Below, piece after piece: positions 34,679 through 44,421 of a stretch of DNA of 64,000 nucleotides. Where the stretch lies: contig CALTVC010000001.1 of assembly GCA_943912855.1 (NCBI GenBank), forward strand, positions 496,001 through 560,000, given 5' to 3'. The DNA is from an uncultured Flavobacterium sp. (GTDB taxonomy: Bacteria > Bacteroidota > Bacteroidia > Flavobacteriales > Flavobacteriaceae). The notes beneath the pieces are model-generated. The model did not search any database. It was not told the DNA's origin and saw only the letters and a program-made list of their open reading frames with translations. Made by a program: the position numbers and the translations under genes. The first letter of the stretch is position 1; each line of letters starts with the position of its first letter.

Positions 34679-35836
34679 ATGCCAATATATCATAAATTAG
34701 GAAATATTCCGCAGAAGCGCCATACGCAGTTTGAGAAGCCCGAGGGCGGACTCTACTATGAGCAGCTTTTCGGCACTGAGGGATTCCATGGGCATTCGGC
34801 TTTGCTGTACCATGTGCACCGCCCTACGCAGGTAAAGGAGATACTGAAGTCGTATTCGGTAGAGCCTAAAATTGCCATAGACAAAAACATTAAGTCGCTT
34901 TTATTTAAAGGCTTTGAGCTAAAACCCGAAGCCGATTTCCTGGACAGCCGTAAGGCCATGCTGGTTAACCGCGACTGTATCATAGGGCTTGCCGCCCCGC
35001 AGGAGTCGCTACGTAGCTACTTCTATAAAAACGCAGATTCAGACGAAATGCTGTTCATCCACCGTGGTACAGGTACGCTACGCACCATGATGGGTAACAT
35101 CCCGTTTGAGTACGGCGACTACCTGGTAATACCGCGCGGCATGATTTACCAGATAGATTTTGACACTACCGACAACCGCATTTTTTACGTAGAGAGTACG
35201 TCGCCCATCTATACGCCAAAGCGTTACAAAAACGCAAGCGGTCAGTTGTTGGAACATTCGCCATTCTGCGAGCGTGATTTTAAACTGCCCATAGAACTGG
35301 AAACACACGACGAAAAAGGCGACTTCATCATTAAGATTAAAAAGGAAGGCATGATGCACGAAGTGGTGTACGCCACGCATCCGTTTGACGTAATAGGTTG
35401 GGATGGCTATAACTTCCCGTACGGGTTCAGCATCCATAACTTTGAGCCGATTACCGGCCGTGTGCACCAACCGCCTCCGGTACACCAAACCTTTGAAACC
35501 AGTACGTTTGTGGTGTGTTCGTTCTGCCCAAGGTTGTACGATTACCACCCGAAAGCCATTCCGGCGCCGTACAACCATAGCAACATAGACAGCGACGAGG
35601 TACTGTACTACGTAGATGGCGACTTTATGAGCCGTAACAACATAGAACAGGGCCATATAACGCTGCACCCTAAGGGTATTCCGCACGGACCTGCACCAGG
35701 TGCTATGGAACGCAGCATAGGCAAAACGGTTACCGAGGAGCTTGCGGTTATGGTAGATACCTTCCGTCCGCTTATGGTTACTGAAGAAGCCATGGGGCTT
35801 GACGATGGTAAGTACTATAAGAGCTGGGTAGAGTAA
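34679..35836 (+). CDS. hmgA: Homogentisate 1,2-dioxygenase
   Basis: A 385-residue non-haem iron enzyme that opens the homogentisate ring to maleylacetoacetate in tyrosine and phenylalanine breakdown. It shows the family N-terminus (MPIYHKLGNIPQKRHTQF), the DEMLFIHRGTGTLRTMMG cupin segment, GDYLVIPRGMIYQI, GRVHQPPPVHQTFET and the C-terminal iron-binding region SDEVLYYVDGDFMSRN with ITLHPKGIPHGP. It is followed, across a repeat element, by the gene for the preceding step, hppD. The fumarylacetoacetase gene is not in this window. Confidence 0.95.
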   Translation: MPIYHKLGNIPQKRHTQFEKPEGGLYYEQLFGTEGFHGHSALLYHVHRPTQVKEILKSYSVEPKIAIDKNIKSLLFKGFELKPEADFLDSRKAMLVNRDCIIGLAAPQESLRSYFYKNADSDEMLFIHRGTGTLRTMMGNIPFEYGDYLVIPRGMIYQIDFDTTDNRIFYVESTSPIYTPKRYKNASGQLLEHSPFCERDFKLPIELETHDEKGDFIIKIKKEGMMHEVVYATHPFDVIGWDGYNFPYGFSIHNFEPITGRVHQPPPVHQTFETSTFVVCSFCPRLYDYHPKAIPAPYNHSNIDSDEVLYYVDGDFMSRNNIEQGHITLHPKGIPHGPAPGAMERSIGKTVTEELAVMVDTFRPLMVTEEAMGLDDGKYYKSWVE

Positions 35837-35838
35837 CA

Positions 35839-35993
35839 GCCTCTCCCGACCCCTCTCCAAAGGAGAGGACACTCTGCTATTAAAGGTTAGAGTGGCATTC
35901 CCCTCCTCCGGAGGTGTGGCTAAAAGCCGGGGTGGAATATTATAAATGTTCTACCCACCCCGCCCTACGGGCACCCCTCCGAAGGAGGGGAAT
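35839..35993. repeat. Second CCCCTCCGGAGGGG palindromic element plus half copy
   Basis: A degraded copy at 35839-35936 (CTCTCCCGACCCCTCTCC to AAAGCCGGGGTGG) and a half copy at 35952-35993 (CCACCCCGCCCTACGGGCAC to GAAGGAGGGG) fill most of the hmgA-hppD spacer. Confidence 0.8.
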
Positions 35994-36060
35994 TGAAGAA
36001 AGACTAACAAATAGAAAGACAACACAACACCGCCATCAGGTCGGTTATAAAACAAAATAT

Positions 36061-37221
36061 ATGGCAAACGAAATAAAAAGTGTAGAATACGGCCTTGAAA
36101 AGATTTTTGAAGGGGCTCAGGATTTCCTTCCGTTATTAGGAACTGATTATGTAGAATTTATTGTGGGTAACGCTAAGCAGGCCGCCCATTACTATAAGAC
36201 CGCTTTCGGCTTTCAGTCGGTAGCGTATGCAGGCTTGGAAACAGGGCTGCGCGACAGAGCAAGTTACGTACTTAAGCAGGATAAGATCCGTTTTGTGTTT
36301 ACTACCCCGCTTACTGCCGACAGCCCACTGAACGACCACATTGTAAAACATGGCGACGGTGTTAAGGTTGTGGCACTTTGGGTAGAAGACGCGCGTAAAT
36401 CGTTTGAAGAAACCACCAAGCGCGGTGCTAAAGTATACATGGAGCCAACGGTAGAAACCGATGAGTTTGGCGAAGTGGTACGTGCCGGTATTTATACCTA
36501 TGGTGAAACCGTGCATATGTTTGTAGAGCGCAAAAACTACAACGGTACGTTCCTACCGGGGTATAAAGAATGGAAAAGCGACTACAACCCGGCTCCAACC
36601 GGACTTAAATACGTAGACCACATGGTGGGCAACGTGGGTTGGAACGAAATGAATACCTGGGTTAAGTGGTACGAAGACGTTATGGGCTTTGTAAACTTCC
36701 TGTCGTTTGACGATAAGCAGATTACTACGGAGTACTCGGCGCTGATGAGTAAGGTAATGAGCAACGGTAACGGTCGTATTAAGTTCCCTATTAACGAACC
36801 TGCCGAAGGTAAAAAGAAATCACAGATTGAGGAGTACCTTGATTTTTACGGCGGCGCGGGTGTACAACACATAGCCATTGCTACCGACGATATTATTACA
36901 ACCGTATCTGACCTTAAGTCGCGCGGTGTGGAGTTCCTTTCTCAACCGCCACAGGCATATTATGATGCGGTTCCGGCACGTCTTGGCGCGCACAAAGATG
37001 CCTTTAAGGAAGACATCCTTGAAATACAGAAACTGGGTATTATGGTAGATGCCGATGAGGAAGGTTACCTGCTTCAGATTTTTACCAAGCCGGTAGAAGA
37101 CCGTCCTACACTTTTTTATGAAATTATTCAGCGTATGGGTGCAAGAGGCTTTGGTGCAGGTAACTTTAAAGCGCTGTTTGAGAGCATAGAACGCGAACAA
37201 GCATTGCGAGGAACGCTATAA
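36061..37221 (+). CDS. hppD: 4-hydroxyphenylpyruvate dioxygenase
   Basis: A 386-residue Fe(II) dioxygenase converting 4-hydroxyphenylpyruvate to homogentisate, the step before HmgA. Two VOC-type halves are visible; the active half has the metal ligands His in YVDHMVGNVG, His in GGAGVQHIAIATDDI and Glu in FYEIIQRMG near the end. GFGAGNFKALFESIEREQ is the usual C-terminal helix. The ATG at 36061 gives the normal length; an in-frame start at 35914 would read through the repeat element. It lies 224 bases after hmgA. Confidence 0.95.
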   Translation: MANEIKSVEYGLEKIFEGAQDFLPLLGTDYVEFIVGNAKQAAHYYKTAFGFQSVAYAGLETGLRDRASYVLKQDKIRFVFTTPLTADSPLNDHIVKHGDGVKVVALWVEDARKSFEETTKRGAKVYMEPTVETDEFGEVVRAGIYTYGETVHMFVERKNYNGTFLPGYKEWKSDYNPAPTGLKYVDHMVGNVGWNEMNTWVKWYEDVMGFVNFLSFDDKQITTEYSALMSKVMSNGNGRIKFPINEPAEGKKKSQIEEYLDFYGGAGVQHIAIATDDIITTVSDLKSRGVEFLSQPPQAYYDAVPARLGAHKDAFKEDILEIQKLGIMVDADEEGYLLQIFTKPVEDRPTLFYEIIQRMGARGFGAGNFKALFESIEREQALRGTL

Positions 37222-37331
37222 AAAGTCATTAAAACTGATTTTTCATCAATACAACAACCTTAAACGACTCTCGTTTTGACAATTTTCTGTTAAAGTGAAT
37301 TTTACGGAAAGATTTATGCAACAAAAAACAC

Positions 37332-37457
37332 TACCTTTGCACTCGCAAAAAGAGAAGTGGTAAATAAATTCTTTTTGCAAGTAAATTTTCATAATTTATA
37401 GTTTTTGGTTGGTTAATAGCATAAAACCCAGTTAAGTTATTTTGACTGGGTTTTTTG
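37332..37457 (+). ncRNA. Candidate small RNA or long leader, about 110 nt
   Basis: An exact -7 element TACCTTTG (37332-37339) is followed by a hairpin, GCAAAAAGA (37345-37353) with TCTTTTTGC (37370-37378), and then by a strong terminator AAAACCCAGT (37423-37432) with ACTGGGTTTT (37445-37454) and T. No good reading frame lies within. The terminator may equally serve hppD, and the -33 element is weak. A separate promoter for the next gene overlaps the terminator. Confidence 0.45.
37423..37457 (+). terminator. Terminator after hppD or the candidate small RNA
   Basis: A 10-bp perfect stem, 37423-37432 with 37445-37454, followed by T residues. Confidence 0.88.
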
Positions 37458-37471
37458 TTTTCTTATTTTTG
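37441..37471 (+). promoter_or_regulatory. Promoter of the DUF3108-like and downstream genes
   Basis: TTTG (37441-37444), 19-base spacer, TATTTTTG (37464-37471), both good matches. The upstream element lies in the loop of the preceding terminator. The leader to the ATG at 37525 is 53 bases. Confidence 0.65.
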
Positions 37472-37524
37472 GAATAGAAATTGTATTTCTCGAATCCAAA
37501 CATCCAAAAAAAGAAAAAGTTACT

Positions 37525-38295
37525 ATGAAAAAATTGCTTGCACTAATCCTGTTTTTTGCCCTAGGCGATGCCTTTTCGCAAGAAAACGCGTTTAAAACAG
37601 GGGAAACCTTTAAGTTCCGCATACACTACGGCGTGGTTAATGCCGGGTATGCCACGCTTGAGGTAAAGGAAGCCACACGTTCGGGCAAAAAAGTGCACCA
37701 TGTTGTGGGTAACGGCTATACCACGGGCATGACCAAATTCTTCTTTAAGGTGTCGGATTTATACGAAAGCTATTTTGACAAGGAAACCGGCAAACCCTAC
37801 CAGTACGTAAGGAAAATAGATGAAGGCGGTTATACCAAAAATCAGGAAGGCTTTTTTAACCAGGATGCTAACACAGTGCTGGTTAAAGACTACAAACATA
37901 AATCGCAAAAAACAATACAGGTTACAGAAAACGTTCAGGATATTGTATCTACGTTTTATTACCTGCGTAACCACCCCCAGGTAGACAAGCTGAAAGTAGG
38001 AGAGTCTATAACCATAGATATGTTTTTTGACGATGAAGTGACAAAATTTCGGCTAAAACTCATTGGTACGGAAGATATATCCACTAAATTTGGAACGGTT
38101 TCCGCAAAGGTTTTCAGGCCTATGGTACAGGCAGGACGCGTGTTTAAGGAAGAGGAGAGTTTAACCGTCTGGATTTCAGACGACGATAATAAAGTTCCGT
38201 TACGGATTAAAGCCAGTTTGGCCGTAGGTTCCCTCAAGGCAGATCTTGAAAGCTACGGTGGCCTGGCGCATCCTTTCAGGATAAAATCAAAATAA
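37525..38295 (+). CDS. DUF3108-like periplasmic protein
   Basis: A 256-residue protein with a signal peptide (MKKLLALILFFALGDAFSQ). The mature part has the beta-rich pattern of DUF3108: FKTGETFKFRIHYGVVNAGY, YRKIDEGGYTKNQEGFF-like middle (YVRKIDEGGYTKNQEGFF) and VPLRIKASLAVGSLKADL. I recall the family as envelope proteins of unknown role, possibly lipid binding. It is followed after five bases by the tryptophan dioxygenase gene and thus heads a transcript that may extend to pgi. Confidence 0.82.
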   Translation: MKKLLALILFFALGDAFSQENAFKTGETFKFRIHYGVVNAGYATLEVKEATRSGKKVHHVVGNGYTTGMTKFFFKVSDLYESYFDKETGKPYQYVRKIDEGGYTKNQEGFFNQDANTVLVKDYKHKSQKTIQVTENVQDIVSTFYYLRNHPQVDKLKVGESITIDMFFDDEVTKFRLKLIGTEDISTKFGTVSAKVFRPMVQAGRVFKEEESLTVWISDDDNKVPLRIKASLAVGSLKADLESYGGLAHPFRIKSK

Positions 38296-38300
38296 TTAAA

Positions 38301-39233
38301 ATGGATATTACATCCCCGATAGCAGAGAAATTAGACGAGCTTGAAAAGAAGTTCAGCGCCATGAATCAGCGCACAGAAGTACACCTTGAAGGGTTGCTTT
38401 GGGCAAAGCCCATTACCTATTGGGATTACATACAAACAGACGCGCTGCTGAACCTGCAAATACAGCGCACCACACTGCCCGATGAAATGGTGTTTATTAT
38501 GTACCACCAGGTAAACGAGCTGTTGTTTAAAATGATACTTTGGGAAATAGAGCAGTTGTGCCATACCGATGTGCCTGCTACTGATTTCTTTACCGAAAAA
38601 CTACGTCGCATAAGCCGTTATTTTGATATGCTTACCACATCGTTTGATATCATGGGCGATGGCATGGAGGTAGAGCAATATATGAAATTCCGCAATACGC
38701 TAACCCCGGCGAGTGGTTTCCAGAGTGCGCAGTACAGACTTATAGAATTTGCCAGTACTGACCTCATTAACCTTATAGACTACCGCTACCGCGCTACCAT
38801 AAACCGCGACACGCCTTATGAGCATGCACTGGAGCACCTGTACTGGCAGGCTGCCGGTAAAGACTATAAGACCGGAGAAAAAAGCTACCTGCTTGCCGAA
38901 TTTGAACGTAGATACAAAAAAGAGTTCCTTAGCTTTATGGAAGAATACAACACCATAAACATCTGGAGGAAATTTAAACAGCTACCGGAAGAAAACCAGG
39001 CTAACCCTGAGCTGGTTGCAGCCATGCGCCACTACGATTATACCGTAAACGTTACCTGGGTTATGGGCCACCTTAATACCGCCCGAAAATACATAGAAAG
39101 TGCCAGTGGCCCGCAAGAGGCTACCGGAGGCAGCGACTGGAAAAAGTACATGCACCCTAAGTACCAGCGCAGGATATTTTTCCCGGAACTATGGTCTGAG
39201 GAAGAATTACGTACCTGGGGAGAAAATGTATAA
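38301..39233 (+). CDS. Tryptophan 2,3-dioxygenase family protein
   Basis: A 310-residue all-helical haem dioxygenase that opens the indole ring of L-tryptophan to N-formylkynurenine. Family marks are YWDYIQTDALLNLQIQRT, the distal His in IMYHQVNELLFKMILWE, SGFQSAQYRLIEF and the proximal haem His in VTWVMGHLNTARKYI, then GGSDWKKYMHPKYQRR. It is longer in its middle than bacterial KynA as I recall it, typical for the Bacteroidota form. Kynurenine-pathway partner genes are not in the window. With hppD and hmgA it gives the region an aromatic amino acid catabolic theme. Confidence 0.92.
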   Translation: MDITSPIAEKLDELEKKFSAMNQRTEVHLEGLLWAKPITYWDYIQTDALLNLQIQRTTLPDEMVFIMYHQVNELLFKMILWEIEQLCHTDVPATDFFTEKLRRISRYFDMLTTSFDIMGDGMEVEQYMKFRNTLTPASGFQSAQYRLIEFASTDLINLIDYRYRATINRDTPYEHALEHLYWQAAGKDYKTGEKSYLLAEFERRYKKEFLSFMEEYNTINIWRKFKQLPEENQANPELVAAMRHYDYTVNVTWVMGHLNTARKYIESASGPQEATGGSDWKKYMHPKYQRRIFFPELWSEEELRTWGENV

Positions 39234-39256
39234 ACAGCACCACTAAAACACACGCA

Positions 39257-40498
39257 TTGAGATATCTCGTAGCCATATTATCTTTATTTATAGTAATAGC
39301 CTGCAACAATAAGGAGGAAACAAAAAAAGCACAACCCGCTGCAAAGCCAAAACCGAAAATCACTAAAGAGTTCGGGATTGTAACAAACGACTTTACGGTA
39401 GTACACGACACCATAAAGCGTGGCGACACCTTTGGTGGCCTTTTGGGTAAAGAAGGCTTTGACGCGGCTTCCATCCATAAAATTACCGAGGCGATAAAAG
39501 ACACTTTCGACCTGCGCGACATCCGCGTGGGCAAACCCTATACGTTGTTTAAAGACAAAAAAGCCCCTAACGGGCTTAAGATGTTTATATACGAGCCGGA
39601 TCACCTGAGCTATTACACCATAGATCTTCGCGATAGCATAGCCCACGTAAACAAAACGGTAAAACCCATTACCATAAAACGCCGTGTGATTGCTGCCGAG
39701 ATTGAAGGTTCGCTTGCCGAAACGTTAGATAAAGCCGGGGCGAGTGCCGCCATGGTACAGGAGCTTGCCGATGTATATGCCTGGACCATAGACTTCTTTA
39801 AGATACAAAAAGGCGATAAATTTGCCGTGGCGGTAAATGAGCGCTATATTAGCGACAGCATTTACGCGGGTGTAGAAAACATAGAATCATCATTCTTTGA
39901 ATATAAAGGCAAGCGTATTTACGCGTTTCCATATAAGCCTGATGCTACTTCAAAATCTCAGTATTATGACGAGGAAGGAAAAGTGCTGAAGAGTATGTTC
40001 CTTAAAGCACCACTTAAATTCAGTCATATTACGTCGCGCTTTTCGCCAAAACGTTTCCACCCGGTACAAATGCGTTGGAAAGCCCATAACGGTACCGACT
40101 ACGCCGCACCTACCGGAACGCCTATTATGACCACTGCCAGTGGCACTGTTATACAGGCAGGCTATACGTCGGGCAACGGTAATTATGTAAAAGTAAAACA
40201 CAACGCCACCTATACCACGCAGTACCTGCACATGAGCCGCATTATAGCGCGTACGGGTCAGCACGTAACCCAGGGACAAACCATTGGTTTGGTAGGTAGT
40301 ACGGGGCTTGCCACAGGGCCGCACGTATGTTACCGTTTTTGGAAGAACGGCGTACAGGTAGATGCGTTAAGGCAGAAGTTACCCAACTCGCTACCTATGG
40401 ACAAAAAATACATTCCCGGTTATTTAGAGCACATAAAACCGCTTAAAAAAGAGCTGGACGACATAGCAGAACAGAAGATTAAACCCTCAACAAATTAA
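39257..40498 (+). CDS. M23-family peptidase lipoprotein (TTG start)
   Basis: A 413-residue lipoprotein with lipobox VIAC (Cys16). No ATG lies in frame before the signal peptide, and the only suitable start is the TTG at 39257. Residues about 270-370 are a LytM/M23 endopeptidase domain with zinc ligands in [22 protein letters not shown] and [13 protein letters not shown]. The segment before it ([19 protein letters not shown] and a later [11 protein letters not shown]) carries OapA/LysM-like pieces common in envelope M23 proteins. It probably cuts peptidoglycan cross-links, or stimulates other enzymes at division. It lies 23 bases after the dioxygenase gene. Confidence 0.9.
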   Translation: MRYLVAILSLFIVIACNNKEETKKAQPAAKPKPKITKEFGIVTNDFTVVHDTIKRGDTFGGLLGKEGFDAASIHKITEAIKDTFDLRDIRVGKPYTLFKDKKAPNGLKMFIYEPDHLSYYTIDLRDSIAHVNKTVKPITIKRRVIAAEIEGSLAETLDKAGASAAMVQELADVYAWTIDFFKIQKGDKFAVAVNERYISDSIYAGVENIESSFFEYKGKRIYAFPYKPDATSKSQYYDEEGKVLKSMFLKAPLKFSHITSRFSPKRFHPVQMRWKAHNGTDYAAPTGTPIMTTASGTVIQAGYTSGNGNYVKVKHNATYTTQYLHMSRIIARTGQHVTQGQTIGLVGSTGLATGPHVCYRFWKNGVQVDALRQKLPNSLPMDKKYIPGYLEHIKPLKKELDDIAEQKIKPSTN

Positions 40499-40512
40499 GA
40501 AGAAGAAACAAA

Positions 40513-42156
40513 ATGGCTTTAGACAACATTAACCCAACCGGCACTGCAGCCTGGAAAGCACTGGCTGACCACTACGCTGAACTGAAAGATGCTAAAATGC
40601 AGGACCTTTTTGCCGCAGACACCCAGCGTGCAGAAAAATTCCACATTACGTGGGAAGATTTTTTAGTAGACTATTCTAAAAACATTGCTACCGAAAAAAC
40701 CTTTGCCCTGCTTCAGGACCTTGCCAAAAACGTAAACCTGAAAGGCGCCATAGACAGCTATTTTGGTGGCGAAGCTATAAACCGTACCGAAGGCCGTGCT
40801 GTACTGCACACTGCCCTACGTGCTCCTGAAAGCGCTGAAGTACTGGTAGACGGCGTTAATGTTATCCCAGAAGTATATGCCGTTAAAAACAAAATAAAGG
40901 CCTTTACAGCCTCTGTTATCAGCGGTGAGTTTAAAGGCTATACAGGCAAAGCCTTTACCGATGTGGTAAACATAGGTATTGGCGGGTCTGACCTTGGCCC
41001 TGCCATGGTGGTAGAGTCGCTTAAATTCTACAAAAACCAACTTAACGTTCGCTTTATATCTAACGTAGACGGCGACCACGTTATGGAAAGCCTTAAAGGG
41101 CTTAACCCTGAAACTACACTATTCGTAGTAGCTTCAAAAACCTTTACCACTCAGGAAACCCTAAGCAATGCCGAAACAGCACGCAAGTGGTTCCTTGAAA
41201 GTGCATCAAGCGAAGATGTAGCTAAGCATTTTGTGGCGGTTTCTACCAACATTCAAAAAGTTACCGAGTTTGGTATAGCCGAAGAAAACATATTCCCTAT
41301 GTGGGACTGGGTTGGCGGTCGTTTCTCACTATGGAGTGCCGTGGGTCTTACCATAGCTCTTGCTGTAGGTTACGATAACTTCGACAGCCTGTTGAAAGGT
41401 GCCAATAAAATGGACGAGCACTTTAAAACAGCCGAATTTGACCAAAACCTGCCTGTAGTGCTTGCACTGCTTAGCGTATGGTACAACAACTTCTTTGGTG
41501 CAGAGAGCGAAGCGCTTATCCCGTACACGCAATACCTTCAAAAACTGGCTCCATACCTGCAACAGGGTATTATGGAAAGTAACGGTAAGAGCGTAGGCAG
41601 AGATGGAAAACTGGTAAACTACCAAACGGGTACTATCATTTGGGGTGAGCCGGGAACCAACTCACAGCACGCGTTCTTCCAACTGATACACCAGGGTACT
41701 AAGCTTATCCCTACCGATTTCATTGGCTTTAGCCAACCGCTATACGGTAATGCAGACCATCATGAGAAACTGATGAGTAACTTCTTCGCGCAGACTGAAG
41801 CACTACTTACCGGTAAACCTGAGGCTACCGTTCGCGCTGAGTTTGAAAAAGCGGGTACTGCTGCCGATAAGGTAGAATACCTTACACCATTTAAGATATT
41901 TGCAGGCAACAAGCCTACGAATACCTTCCTGATTAAGAAGCTTACCCCGGAAACCTTGGGTAGCCTTGTAGCACTATACGAGCACAAGATTTTTGTACAG
42001 GGCGTTATCTGGAATATTTTCAGTTACGACCAGTGGGGTGTGGAGCTTGGCAAACAACTTGCCAACTCTATCCTTGATGAAATCAAATCAGGCGAGGTGA
42101 AAAACCACGATGCTTCTACAACATTCCTTGTAAAAGCATTCCTTGCTCAAAAGTAA
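40513..42156 (+). CDS. pgi: Glucose-6-phosphate isomerase
   Basis: A 547-residue cytosolic enzyme interconverting glucose-6-phosphate and fructose-6-phosphate. Signatures are [15 protein letters not shown], the sugar-phosphate site [23 protein letters not shown], the catalytic segment [18 protein letters not shown] and the C-terminal [12 protein letters not shown] with the active-site Lys. Length is standard for the long Pgi type. It follows the M23 gene by 14 bases and is closed by a terminator, so it may be co-transcribed with it. Confidence 0.97.
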   Translation: MALDNINPTGTAAWKALADHYAELKDAKMQDLFAADTQRAEKFHITWEDFLVDYSKNIATEKTFALLQDLAKNVNLKGAIDSYFGGEAINRTEGRAVLHTALRAPESAEVLVDGVNVIPEVYAVKNKIKAFTASVISGEFKGYTGKAFTDVVNIGIGGSDLGPAMVVESLKFYKNQLNVRFISNVDGDHVMESLKGLNPETTLFVVASKTFTTQETLSNAETARKWFLESASSEDVAKHFVAVSTNIQKVTEFGIAEENIFPMWDWVGGRFSLWSAVGLTIALAVGYDNFDSLLKGANKMDEHFKTAEFDQNLPVVLALLSVWYNNFFGAESEALIPYTQYLQKLAPYLQQGIMESNGKSVGRDGKLVNYQTGTIIWGEPGTNSQHAFFQLIHQGTKLIPTDFIGFSQPLYGNADHHEKLMSNFFAQTEALLTGKPEATVRAEFEKAGTAADKVEYLTPFKIFAGNKPTNTFLIKKLTPETLGSLVALYEHKIFVQGVIWNIFSYDQWGVELGKQLANSILDEIKSGEVKNHDASTTFLVKAFLAQK

Positions 42157-42180
42157 TTTTTTACTGAAATGATATATAGA

Positions 42181-42208
42181 ACGCCTCACTTTGTGGGGCG
42201 TTTTTTTG
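42181..42208 (+). terminator. pgi terminator
   Basis: ACGCCTCAC (42181-42189) pairs with GTGGGGCGT (42193-42201), one G-T pair, then seven T. Confidence 0.9.
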
Positions 42209-42252
42209 TGCTTTTAAAATACTGCTGACACACCCTTGTCACAACCCGCATG

Positions 42253-42260
42253 TACGTTTG
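42253..42260 (+). promoter_or_regulatory. Promoter -7 element TACGTTTG
   Basis: Exact TAnnTTTG match 27 bases before the VOC gene ATG. A TTG at 42236-42238 is at a short 14-base spacing. Confidence 0.45.
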
Positions 42261-42287
42261 CAGTAATTAATACTAAAAGCAACAATC

Positions 42288-42683
42288 ATGAATCTCGTTT
42301 CAACAAGGATTATTACCGAAGATGTAAAACAACTGGTAGCGTTTTACGAACAAATAACAGGCATTACCGCCATACACTACACCGAAGATTTTGCCAAACT
42401 GGTTACCCCTACGGCTGCACTTGCCATTGGCAGCACACGTACGTTACAGTTTTTTGGTGGCGATGCGGTAGCTCAGGCAGCAAAGAACCGCAGCGTAATC
42501 ATAGAATTCCAGTTTGACGATGTAGATGCCGTTTACGAAAAAATAGAGCTGTTAATAGAGCCTTATCTGGTACATCAGCCTAAAACCATGCCGTGGGGCA
42601 ACCGCTCGTTACTGTTCCGCGACCCCGATGGTAACTTGGTTAACTTCTTTACTATAGTCACCCCGCAAGCCACCGCAAAATAA
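42288..42683 (+). CDS. VOC-superfamily protein (glyoxalase/bleomycin-resistance fold)
   Basis: A 131-residue single-domain protein with two beta-alpha-beta-beta-beta modules: NLVSTRIITEDVKQLVAFYE (first), IIEFQFDDVDAVYEKIELL (second), and RSLLFRDPDGNLVNFF at the end, a common VOC closing motif with a metal-type Asp. Function in such small VOC proteins ranges from glyoxalase to antibiotic binding and cannot be fixed. It has its own promoter element and terminator. Confidence 0.85.
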   Translation: MNLVSTRIITEDVKQLVAFYEQITGITAIHYTEDFAKLVTPTAALAIGSTRTLQFFGGDAVAQAAKNRSVIIEFQFDDVDAVYEKIELLIEPYLVHQPKTMPWGNRSLLFRDPDGNLVNFFTIVTPQATAK

Positions 42684-42701
42684 TGTAGTTCACTTTATTT
42701 A

Positions 42702-42728
42702 AACGCCCCACATTGTGGGGCGTTTTGT
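42702..42728 (+). terminator. VOC gene terminator
   Basis: AACGCCCCAC (42702-42711) pairs with GTGGGGCGTT (42715-42724) around ATT, then TTTT-like end. Confidence 0.88.
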
Positions 42729-42740
42729 ATGATAGTTGGT

Positions 42741-42835
42741 TTTCCATTTCGAATGTAGCGCAGCGGAATTGAGAAATCTTAAATCAGGATTTTTTGAGAT
42801 TGCTCGACTACACTTCGTTTCGCTCGAAATGGAAA
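42741..42835. repeat. Inverted-repeat element, TTTCCATTTCGA type
   Basis: Ends TTTCCATTTCGA (42741-42752) and TCGAAATGGAAA (42824-42835) are perfect complements, with inner near-complementary text around AGAAATCTTAAA. A related element lies at 58418-58516. Confidence 0.8.
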
Positions 42836-42838
42836 CCC

Positions 42839-44263
42839 CTACACCTTCACCGCTTTCCACTTACCTTTTTTAAACAGGATAAAGCTGGCTATGCTCATAC
42901 ATGTTTCGGCAACAGGAATGGCTATAAACACCCCTAGAGGCCCTAAATCCAGCTTCAGCGATAAAAGATACGCCAATGGAATTTGGAACAGCCAGAAGCC
43001 GAAAAAATTAACCATAGAGGGTGTTTTGGTATCGCCTGCACCGTTAAACGCGTTAATAAGCACCATACCCATACCGTAAAATACATAGCCCGCACTGAGT
43101 ATGCGTATGGCTTTTACGGCAATGTCGTGCACGTGCGGGTTGTTGGTAAAAAACCACATCATGTGGTCGGCAGCCAGCAGGGTCATACCCATGATCAGCG
43201 CCATATAAATCACATTAAACTTAGCTGTTACCCAAACCGAGCGTTCTGCACGGTCTACCTGCTGCGCACCCAGGTTTTGTCCTACAAGCGTTGCGGCAGC
43301 ACCACTCAGTCCCCATGCCGGAAGCATAAAGAACATCATAATGCGCAATGCGCTCTGGTACCCCGCCGAGCCTTCATCGCCACCGGTATCGGCTACGAGT
43401 TTGGCAAGGAAAATCCAACTGCAACTGGCTATTACAAACTGTAACACACCCGGCGCAGCTACTTTTACCAATGCCTTTACCTGTTCCCACTGCACTTTAA
43501 AATACGCAAGGGTAACCTTTAGCACGCCTTTGCCGTTAAAGAGGTTGTAGAGTTGGTATACCACACCCATAGAACGTCCTATTGCTGTAGCCATAGCAGC
43601 TCCCGTAAGCCCAAATGCCGGAATTGGCCCAAGCCCTTTTATAAATAACGGACACAGGAGTATGTTACAAATGTTGGCTATCCAAAGGCTTTTCATGGCT
43701 ATGGCGGCATTACCCGCCCCACGGAACACCCCGTTTAGCAAAAACAACAGCATAATTACAAAGCTGCTGCCCATCATCAACTGTGTAAAAGGCGCGCCGT
43801 ATTCTGCCGATTGTACCGATGACCCCATGAGTACCAATATGTCTTTGGCAAAAATAACGCCCGGCACGGCTATGAAAAGGTTGGCTATAACCGCCACAAC
43901 CACTGCCTGCATACCTGCCCTTGATGCGGCTTCGGGGTCTTTTTCTCCTACACGGCGGGCTACGAGTGCCGTTGCCGCCATACTCATACCTATGGCTATG
44001 GAATAAATCACAGTGAGCACTGATTCGGTTAAGCCTACGGTTTGTACCGCGAAGCTGCTGTCTTTAAGGTGGCCTACAAAGTAGAGGTCGACCAGCGCGA
44101 ATACGGATTCCATCATCATTTCGAGCATCATGGGGATGGCAAGGAGGATGACGGCACGACGGATGCTACCGGTAGTAAAATCTATGTTTTCGCCCATGAG
44201 CGACTGTTTCAGCAAGGTGAAAAAGCGCGACAGGGCACTAGGTTGTTGTCCTGATTGAGTCAT
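42839..44263 (-). CDS. MATE-family multidrug/Na+ efflux transporter
   Basis: A 474-residue inner-membrane protein with 12 predicted hydrophobic segments and two MatE halves, the first containing GSIRRAVILLAIPMMLEMMM and VFALVDLYFVGHL, the second AAPGVLQFVIASCSWIFLA and GAAATLVGQNLGA. MATE proteins export cationic drugs or metabolites using H+ or Na+ gradients. It is the closest to the NorM/DinF-like branch by eye, but the substrate is unknown. It lies 158 bases downstream of the LolE-like gene on the same strand. Confidence 0.93.
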   Translation of the reverse strand: MTQSGQQPSALSRFFTLLKQSLMGENIDFTTGSIRRAVILLAIPMMLEMMMESVFALVDLYFVGHLKDSSFAVQTVGLTESVLTVIYSIAIGMSMAATALVARRVGEKDPEAASRAGMQAVVVAVIANLFIAVPGVIFAKDILVLMGSSVQSAEYGAPFTQLMMGSSFVIMLLFLLNGVFRGAGNAAIAMKSLWIANICNILLCPLFIKGLGPIPAFGLTGAAMATAIGRSMGVVYQLYNLFNGKGVLKVTLAYFKVQWEQVKALVKVAAPGVLQFVIASCSWIFLAKLVADTGGDEGSAGYQSALRIMMFFMLPAWGLSGAAATLVGQNLGAQQVDRAERSVWVTAKFNVIYMALIMGMTLLAADHMMWFFTNNPHVHDIAVKAIRILSAGYVFYGMGMVLINAFNGAGDTKTPSMVNFFGFWLFQIPLAYLLSLKLDLGPLGVFIAIPVAETCMSIASFILFKKGKWKAVKV

Positions 44264-44421
44264 TATTTTTTCGATAAAAAGTTGAAATATACGATTGTTG
44301 AGGGCGCTTGTGCGTCCGAAAAATTCGTTGGGAAATCTGGCCTTAACCGGCCGCTATACAATCATATGCGAATAGAGTGGAATACAAATATAAGGTTTTT
44401 ACGTTTGGATAAACGTAAATT

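Noticed and set aside
37332..37400. tRNA gene, because the TACCTTTGCA promoter is often seen before stable RNAs
   Set aside because: No cloverleaf, no CCA end and no acceptor-stem pairing could be drawn.
42236..42517. Alternative frame overlapping the VOC gene
   Set aside because: The frame at 42288 has the complete VOC fold; the other has no domain and a non-matching start.
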